Below are positions 1-5,700 of a stretch of 6,028 nucleotides of DNA, piece after piece (position 1 is the stretch's first letter; every line of letters starts with the position of its first letter). The stretch comes from Oligoflexia bacterium (GTDB lineage: Bacteria; Myxococcota_A; UBA796; UBA2385). A model generated the notes under the pieces. It made no database searches. It saw only the letters and a list, made by a program, of their open reading frames with translations, and had not been told where the DNA came from. Made by a program: the position numbers and the translations under genes. The stretch covers positions 1 to 6,028 of the forward strand of contig JAADHA010000434.1 of the NCBI GenBank assembly GCA_013152105.1, in the 5' to 3' direction.

Positions 1-20
1 GCGCAGCCACAGCCTGCGCC
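1..20 (-). other. Start of a MYXO-CTERM sorting signal (truncated)
   Basis: The last six complete codons read G-A-G-C-G-C, with a further partial GCN (Ala) codon. They follow a low-complexity Ser/Thr/Gly/Asp linker of about 23 residues. A Cys-Gly-Cys after such a spacer is the hallmark opening of the MYXO-CTERM domain of myxobacterial surface proteins, which normally continues with a hydrophobic helix and a terminal Arg cluster. Those two parts would lie to the left of position 1 and cannot be seen. The invariant Cys is thought to be the processing or lipidation site used by myxosortases. Confidence 0.72.
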
Positions 21-1793
21 GCTGCTCGCGTCTCCGCTGTCCGCGCCGCTGGTCGGGCCCGTGTCGCTTGGCGTGCTGGCGCTGTCCGAGTCGCAGGCAT
101 CGCCCGAGCCGTCTCCGTCCGAGTCGGTCTGGTCGTTGGCCACCTTCACGCAGTTGTCGCAGGCGTCTCCGTAGCCGTCCCCGTCGCGGTCGGACTGGTC
201 GTCGGCGTAGTCTGGGCAGACGTCGCAGACATCGTCGATACCGTCCTTGTCGCGGTCGCTGCCCGTGTTCGGGTCGTCCGGGCAGTTGTCACAGGCATCG
301 CCGATGCCATCTTCGTCTCGATCGGACTGGTCATCCGCCAGGTCCGGGCAGACGTCGCAGGCGTCGCCCGCGCCGTCGCTGTCCCCGTCCGCCTGGTCGT
401 CGGCTAGCGCGGGACAGACATCGCAGGCATCGCCCACTCCGTCGCCGTCGGTGTCTGCCTGGTCTGCATTGGACGTGTCGGGGCAGTTGTCGTCCAGGTC
501 GGGCACCCCGTCATCATCGCCGTCGGTCAGGGTGGAGCAGCTCTCTCCGTCCAGCACGACCAGGCCGTAGTTGTAGTCAGCGAGGAGCACGTCGGGACAG
601 CCGTCCCCGTTGACGTCTCCCGCGGCGAGGCCCTGCATGGCGTAGTGACTGGCGTAGGGGATGCTGGAGCGATCCTCTGGTGCCAGGCCGCTGCTGTCCT
701 GCAGGTAGATGCCGACGGCCAGCCACCCGCCGTGGGCCGTGACGATGTCGGGGTAGCCGTTGAGGTCCAGGTCGGTGACGAGCACCGGCTCGGGGATGTC
801 ATAGGTCGAGATCGTGGTCGGACCGGTGAGGTTGCCCGTGGCGTCCTGCTCGAAGATGTAGAGGTCGACCGGGCTGTTGCCCCAGCCGGACACGACCACG
901 TCGTCCAGGCCGTCGCCGTTCAGGTCTCCCGCCCCCATGCCGTTGGCCAGTTCGCCGGTCGAGAACGTGCCCGCGGCGGCAGCGAAGCCACCGCTGCTGT
1001 CGCCATCGTAGACGGAGAGCTCGGGCGAGCTGATCTGGTCGACGGCCAGGTCGATGTACCCATCGCCGTTCAGGTCGGCCAGATCAGCGTCCTGGGCCAT
1101 GCCGGCGACGGTGACCGGGGTCCCCAGGGTGCCGGTGCCGTCGCCGGGGAAGATGTCGGCGGCCATGCTGCTGCCGGATGCGATCACGTCGAGGTGGCCA
1201 TCGCCGTCCAGGTCCATGCACTGCACGACAACCGAGCGATCACCGGTGTACTCCGTGTAGGGCAGCAGGCCCCCCGCGCCGTCGGCCAGCAGCACCGAGA
1301 CGCCGGTGTCGGTCCCGACCACGATGTCCTGCGCGCCGTCCTCGTCCAGGTCGCAGGTCGTGAGCCCGGCCGTGCTGGCGTAGGTGTCGGCCGTGAAGGG
1401 GGCCGAGATCAGCAGGTTCAGCGTGCCGTCGCTGTCTTGATCGTAGATGAAGACGTGGCCGTCATTGTCGGGGTCGAAGTAGTAGGTCGTCGCCAGCACG
1501 ATCTCGTTGTGACCGTCATCGGTGACGTCGCCCACTGCGACACTCTCCGGCCAGCTTCCCGGATCGGACGTGGTGTAGGAGGCGAGGTAGTAGCCCTTCG
1601 AGCTGGTAGGGGGAGCCGGCGGTTCGGCAGTCGGGGCCGGCCCCGCAGCCGGGGTGAAGGTGCCGTCGGTGCGCGCCAGCCACCCGCTGCCCGTCCAGCG
1701 GTAGTCGATGGGCGCGGACGGGGTCCCCACGTCGCGACCATACAGGTCCTTGGGACCCGCGAGCGCCACCGAGCCCAGAATCAGCCACAGCAT
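1..1793 (-). CDS. Secreted FG-GAP/VCBS beta-propeller and thrombospondin type-3 repeat protein with MYXO-CTERM tail (3' end cut by window)
   Basis: The window holds 597 codons; the C-terminus lies beyond position 1. Starting at the ATG at 1793-1791, the protein opens with a short hydrophobic signal peptide (MLWLILGSVALA, likely cleavage before GPKD). Seven FG-GAP/VCBS units follow, each with a Ca2+-loop of the DxDxDG type. Their first Asp falls near residues 89, 148, 194, 240, 290, 341 and 393 (DVTDDG, DLDEDG, DLDGDG, DLNGDG, DLNGDG, DLDLNG, DVNGDG). Seven units fit a closed seven-bladed propeller as in integrin alpha chains. Residues 424-568 are seven thrombospondin type-3 repeats, then a Ser/Thr/Gly/Asp linker, then GAGCGC at the edge, which matches the start of a MYXO-CTERM sorting signal. 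From family knowledge, such proteins are exported, processed by a myxosortase and anchored at the cell surface. The ligand is unknown; adhesion or matrix binding is plausible. The ATG is chosen for its AGGAGG. An in-frame GTG at 1889 is possible but has no ribosome binding site. Confidence 0.88.
   Translation of the reverse strand, partial: MLWLILGSVALAGPKDLYGRDVGTPSAPIDYRWTGSGWLARTDGTFTPAAGPAPTAEPPAPPTSSKGYYLASYTTSDPGSWPESVAVGDVTDDGHNEIVLATTYYFDPDNDGHVFIYDQDSDGTLNLLISAPFTADTYASTAGLTTCDLDEDGAQDIVVGTDTGVSVLLADGAGGLLPYTEYTGDRSVVVQCMDLDGDGHLDVIASGSSMAADIFPGDGTGTLGTPVTVAGMAQDADLADLNGDGYIDLAVDQISSPELSVYDGDSSGGFAAAAGTFSTGELANGMGAGDLNGDGLDDVVVSGWGNSPVDLYIFEQDATGNLTGPTTISTYDIPEPVLVTDLDLNGYPDIVTAHGGWLAVGIYLQDSSGLAPEDRSSIPYASHYAMQGLAAGDVNGDGCPDVLLADYNYGLVVLDGESCSTLTDGDDDGVPDLDDNCPDTSNADQADTDGDGVGDACDVCPALADDQADGDSDGAGDACDVCPDLADDQSDRDEDGIGDACDNCPDDPNTGSDRDKDGIDDVCDVCPDYADDQSDRDGDGYGDACDNCVKVANDQTDSDGDGSGDACDSDSASTPSDTGPTSGADSGDASSGAGCGC
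90..524 (-). repeat. Seven tandem thrombospondin type-3 repeats, 66-bp period
   Basis: Seven consecutive Asp/Cys-rich units follow the pattern DxDxDGxGDxCDxCP. In order they begin DGDDDG (degenerate first unit), DTDGDG, DGDSDG, DRDEDG, DRDKDG, DRDGDG and DSDGDG. The first unit is 23 residues, the next five are 22 each, and the last stops after its second Asp cluster. At DNA level this is an approximate 66-bp tandem repeat, visible on the plus strand as gtcgcaggc-like strings every 66 bases (near 90, 156, 222, 288, 354 and 420). The Asp side chains bind Ca2+ and paired cysteines link neighbouring units in this family, giving a rigid stalk. The fifth unit has VCD in place of ACD, and the sixth has CV in place of CP. 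Confidence 0.93.
597..1544 (-). repeat. Seven FG-GAP/VCBS blades (predicted seven-bladed beta-propeller)
   Basis: Each unit combines a Ca2+-loop strand (for example LADLNGDGYIDLAV) with a following strand and Gly-rich turn such as IYDQDSDG, LLADGAGG, IFPGDGTG, VYDGDSSG, IFEQDATG or IYLQDSSG. Loop-to-loop spacing is 59, 46, 46, 50, 51 and 52 residues, so the units are regular apart from a longer first gap. Two loops are imperfect. The first ends in Glu instead of Asp (DVTDDGHNE), and the sixth has Asn in place of the fifth-position Asp (DLDLNG). Seven units is the number needed to close an integrin-type propeller, so this domain appears complete. Confidence 0.85.
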
Positions 1794-1797
1794 GAAA

Positions 1798-1803
1798 CCT
1801 CCT
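1798..1803 (-). promoter_or_regulatory. Ribosome binding site for the surface-protein gene
   Basis: The minus strand reads AGGAGG, a perfect anti-16S match, four bases upstream of the ATG at 1793 (AGGAGGTTTCATG). The spacing is slightly short but acceptable. This site decides the start over the in-frame GTG at 1889-1887, which has no purine-rich stretch before it. Confidence 0.75.
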
Positions 1804-1913
1804 ACACAACATGCCCGGCGGTAGCCTACCAGCAGTCCGCTCCCAGATACAACGCCGCAGCGTGACGGCCTCCCGAGACGAGCCTGCACTGCGCCAGCGA
1901 CCAGGAAGCGGGT
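1804..1913. other. Intergenic spacer, nothing recognised
   Basis: This is the non-coding stretch between the sulfotransferase remnant and the ribosome binding site of the surface-protein gene. It presumably carries that gene's promoter. No convincing -35/-10 pair, inverted repeat with a T-run, or RNA gene could be picked out by eye. The reading frame of the surface protein stays open through it. Confidence 0.5.
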
Positions 1914-2168
1914 TCACGGATGCCCGCCGAGACGCTGATCCAAGGCCGCCACCGCTGGCGCGTCGTGGTGCGCGGACATCGCCTGCTCGAATCCCAACCC
2001 CAGGAACTGCGCTGGGGTCGGAGGCTCTTGCCTCGCCATCTCCATCTCCATCAGGAAGTCCCCCTCGGGCGGGATGCTCACCTGGGAGTGGGCGCACAGC
2101 ATCAGCCGAAGCAGCGTGGTCCCCAACCGCTGCGCACCGACAATGGAGATTGGCTGCTCGTCGATGTT
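1914..2168 (-). pseudogene. Remnant of a sulfotransferase gene (N-terminal PAPS-binding part only)
   Basis: Read on the minus strand from about 2168, the frame gives PISIVGAQRLGTTLLRLML followed by CAHSQVSIPPEGDFL. This matches the amino terminus of bacterial sulfotransferases, whose usual form is PIFIVGxxRSGTTLLRLML, then AHPxxxIPPExxF. The GAQRxGTT segment is the 5'-phosphosulfate-binding loop for PAPS. Only about 85 codons remain before a TGA at 1916-1914, against roughly 300 in the family. No ATG or GTG start lies upstream in frame: the first possible start is a TTG inside the PAPS loop itself, with no ribosome binding site. The loop Ser is replaced by Leu, which would weaken phosphate binding. 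The similarity begins just after the stop of the preceding gene. No continuation was recognised in the other frames downstream. I read it as a decayed or deletion-truncated gene. A short expressed protein is unlikely. Confidence 0.72.
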
Positions 2169-2199
2169 CGGGCGGTGGCACGGCTCGGCACCAGGCGGG

Positions 2200-2745
2200 T
2201 CAAGGGATGGGACCGAAGCGATAGGGGTGGTCAGCGAGCAGTGCGCGCGCCCGCAACGCGGCGTCCTCTGGCGGTAGCGGCCCCTCGATCCGGTCTTCGC
2301 GCCGGTCGTCGAGCTGTTCGCCGGCGAGCCGCCCCGCCCAGCCTGCTGTGGTACCGACGGCGATCACGGGCCGGCCAACGGCCCAGGCCAGCGCGATCTC
2401 GCTCAGCGTGCCGCTCCGTCCCCCGACGGCCAGGACCACATCGGCCGTTGCCACGACGACCAGGTTGCGACCGTGGTTCAGGCCGGTGCAGATCGGGATG
2501 TCCACGAACTCGTTGGCCTGCGCTGCGTCGTAGCCGGGCAGCACTCCGATGATGTCCCCGGAGCGGTAGGAGGCCGCGCTACGAGCCCCCCTGCTGGCCG
2601 CTCGCATGATGCCGCCCAGGCCACCGGTGACGATGCGGAATCCGGCTTGGACAAGTGCCTGGCCCAGGGCTTCGGCCTCGGCCTCGGCAAGCGGTTCGGC
2701 GCGCTGGCTGCCGATGACGGCGGCGATGGGTCGGCGGGTGGTCAT
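2200..2745 (-). CDS. LOG-family (TIGR00725-type) Rossmann-fold nucleotide-binding protein
   Basis: The gene encodes 181 residues, a usual length for this family. Visible motifs are the first beta strand IAAVIGS (7-13), the glycine loop VTGGLGGIM (39-47) with SRGA (51-54), NHGRN (90-94) holding the Arg expected at the active site, and VGGRSGTLSEIALA (107-120). The last corresponds to the PGGxGTxxE signature, with the catalytic Glu at 116. Relatives cleave the N-glycosidic bond of nucleoside 5'-monophosphates (LOG cytokinin-activating enzymes) or bind nucleotides in the wider SLOG superfamily. The actual substrate cannot be told from sequence. Position 48 is Arg where many relatives have Glu (GGxMEAA). 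The ATG overlaps the TGA of the upstream glycosyltransferase-kinase-methyltransferase gene by four bases (ATGA), so translation is coupled, and a strong AGGAGG lies upstream. It is cytoplasmic: there is no signal peptide or membrane segment. Confidence 0.9.
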   Translation of the reverse strand: MTTRRPIAAVIGSQRAEPLAEAEAEALGQALVQAGFRIVTGGLGGIMRAASRGARSAASYRSGDIIGVLPGYDAAQANEFVDIPICTGLNHGRNLVVVATADVVLAVGGRSGTLSEIALAWAVGRPVIAVGTTAGWAGRLAGEQLDDRREDRIEGPLPPEDAALRARALLADHPYRFGPIP

Positions 2746-5700
2746 CGCGCCTCCTCTCGGATGGTTCCCGGCACCAGGGTGAACACCATGAAGTCCGAGC
2801 TGGCCTGCCAGGTCTCGAGGTCCACTGCCGGTGTCTCGTGTACGGAATCGACGATGAAGCCTGCTTGGTGGATGGCGCTCTCGTAGAAAGCCAGGGGGCG
2901 GTGGATGTCGAGCCGCTCGTTGTGCGTCCCCGCCATGCGCTTGCGTAGCACGAAGATGTCGGCAGGTGTCTTGCCTGGCGGAGGCAGCCGCGCCTGCAGC
3001 GACGTGACGCCATTGATGTGGTGGGGGTTGCAGATGGCCAGGTAGACCCTGCCTTGCTCCGCGACCAGTTGACGCAGCGCGGCCAGGACCCGCCGGCACT
3101 CGCCTTCTTCGAGGATGCAGAGCACCAGACTGCACACCACGGCGGCGTAGCTGCCCCTCGCCGGAGCGTGCTCGAGGTAGCTGACCGTGGACTCCGGCCA
3201 GCGTCCGCTCCAAGCGGGCACGGGGTCATAGGCCGTGACCTGCCATCCGCGGCTGGTGAGCGCCTCGGCCAGCTTGCCCTTCCCACAGCCGTAGTCGAGA
3301 GCGTGACGCCCCTCGCTACCGCCCAGGGCCGTCAGCAGGTGTGCGTCCAGCACCTGCTCCTTGGTGACCGCTGTCGAAGCCTCTAGCAGCGCCCGGTAGC
3401 CCTGCAGCTCGGGCAGGTCGCCTTGGTGGAGAGAGCGATGCATCAGGAGCTTCAGGTCCGATCGGCCGGCGTGGTGGATCGAGAGCCACGCCCGGCGCAC
3501 CATGAGGTCGAAGTCCGCGTCGGTGTACGGGTGGATGTCGGAGCCGTAGTCGACGAGCACGATGCCCCGCGCGGCGACCCGCAGGTTGTCCGGGTGCAGG
3601 TTGTGGCAGACGATGCCGGCCGTGCGACACGAGTGCAGCAGGCGGGTCATCTCCGCCGCTCGACCGCCGGTGTAGGGCTCGCTAGGCTCGTAGGGGTAGC
3701 GGACGATCACTCGTGAACCGAGGCGGCGCACGCCGCTGAGCGAGCACAGGCCAGGCAGCCCGTCCCAGGCTCCGATCTGGCCGCGCAAGAACTGCTGCTT
3801 GGCGGCGGACTCCACCGTCTTCCAGTAGTCGATGAGCTTGAAGACCTGTTGGCCGTCTGTGAGCGCGACGCCCTCGGCCCCGACACCCAGCACGCGCGCG
3901 TCGGCGCATCCGATGAGGGCGCGCGCGTTGTCGACTCGGTTGCGCCTGACCCATGGGTCGACAACCTCCAGCGGCAGCTCCGCCCGGGCCGTCACGCTGC
4001 GCCGGAGCTGCGAGAGGAAGGCTGCCAGGTCGGCCCGCTCAATGGAGAACACCTCGTCCCGCATCGTCTGGAGGTGGCGGCACTGGTAGGCCTCGTCGAG
4101 CTGCTGGAGGAAGTCGCGCAGGCGCCGCACGGCGCTCGCCGCGTCAAGGTCCTCTTGCCACCAGTGGCCTTCGTCGAGGAGCCGCAGCAAACTGCCCAGC
4201 ACACCCGCGATACGATGGAAGCTCGCCTCGAAGGACGTGAAGCGTTGACGTAGATGGTCGTTCACCCGCTCGGCCAGGGCGCCGAGGTCGATGCCTTCGA
4301 GTCCAGTCTCGTCCAGCAGGTCGGCCAGGGCGGCGCACAGCGCGAAGCCCTGGATGTCCCGGACCAGCTTGTCGAGGTCCAGACGCGGCGCTTGGGCGCT
4401 GCGGTCCTGCCGCACCCCGAAGGGCACCTTCACCACGCGACGACGAGCGGTTCGAGTGTTGAGCAGGCTCCAGATCATGTCGGATCGGCGGGTCTCTCGA
4501 CCGCCGAGCTGGAGCGCAGGGTTGGGGAAGTCGCGGAGCGCCTCGTGATCGAAGACCAGCGCGTTGCCGCCCCGGTGCACCGAAGGCTTCATGTGGTCGA
4601 GCGGGTCGAGATCACCGTTCAGCACCAGCGGTCGGGTGACGTGCTCGCCCGCGAGAAGCCGTGGCAGGCGGGAGGCGAGTGCGATGAGTTCATCGCGGAC
4701 GGTGCCCTCGCCTTCCCACCAGAACGGGCTCTCCAGGTGGTCGGTGTGTGCACGGGAGAGGTCGTAGTAGTAGTCGCGGCACCGGGTGCGCTCCCGAGCA
4801 TTCCAGGTCGAACGGTCGGGGAGGGCATGATCAGGGGCCTGCGATGCAAACCAGCAGAGGTTGTGCCACGCGTCGACGAGTTGGGTCCGCACGCAGCTCG
4901 CGAACGGGAGAGGCGGCGCCCCGGTCGTCTCGCCGATGGCGACGTCAACGCCCGCCTCACGGAGACGCAGCGCCACGGTGGCGACGTCGAGGGGCTCCCG
5001 GGTCACGCGCTCGCCCGCCCGGTCCACCAGGGCGTCCAACCTCATGTCGGCGTCGAGCAGCCATGCCACCGCGCCACGTCGGCGTCGGCACAGGGCGTAG
5101 GTGTAGAGCTGCAGCATCGTCCGGGCAGCCGCGATGCTGGCGCGACCCTCCGCCCGGACGAAGTCAGGACCGAAGAAGGCTGCCGCTGCGTGCTGGCGCT
5201 GATCATCGCGGGTGGCGATGAAGCAGCCGACGCCCCGCTTCCGCAGACTCTCGGCGGCCGCGTCCAGCGGACCCGGCGGACCCGCCGCGTTCTCCACGAT
5301 CACCACGTCGAGTCCCGCGATGCGCTGATCTTCGGCCAGGGTTGCCAGGTCGTCGACGAGGGGACGCCAGACGGCCTCGTCGGCAGCATCGGCGATGAAG
5401 CCCACGACCAGCGCGACGGCCCCTTCCGCCCGTTGGGGATGGCGCGAGGGCCGCGAGTCGCTAACGACTTCGCTGGGGTCATCCCAGGCGAACAGGCAAT
5501 GCGCCCGCTCTCGGAAGCGCGCCTGCTGCTCGGGGGTCATCCGACCCGACCACTTCTGCCAGAAACGCGAAAGGCCCGCCAGCTTCGCTGGGCTCCCCGC
5601 CGTGCTCAGGCGGTCCCGGTCGGGCTCAGCGAAGTGGTGCACCAAGGCTTGGTCCAGGCGTCCGTAGCGCAGGTCCGGAAGGGCGCAGAGGCGCAAGCAC

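Noticed and set aside
90..524. Regularly spaced repeats resembling a CRISPR array
   Set aside because: The period is 66 bases with no distinct repeat and spacer parts, and the whole stretch translates as TSP3 units.
68..613. Arg/Pro-rich plus-strand open frame of 181 codons
   Set aside because: It is the antisense image of the TSP3 repeat DNA, and the low-complexity basic composition is an artefact.
1826..1860. Possible promoter (TTGTAT and TAGGCT, 18 bases apart, minus strand)
   Set aside because: Only three of six bases match each consensus hexamer, which is no better than chance in a sequence of this length.
645..1865. 406-codon plus-strand open frame antisense to the propeller gene
   Set aside because: It is a Val/Gly/Arg-rich mirror of the repeated Asp codons on the other strand, with no motif and no ribosome binding site of note.
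1516..2181. 221-codon minus-strand open frame bridging the remnant and the surface-protein gene
   Set aside because: It is out of frame with both, shows no domain or plausible composition, and overlaps the well-supported signal peptide and first blade.
2579..3286. 235-codon minus-strand open frame overlapping the methyltransferase and LOG regions
   Set aside because: It is in a different frame from two proteins with clear motifs. Its Ser/Arg/Pro-rich translation is a frame-shifted shadow.
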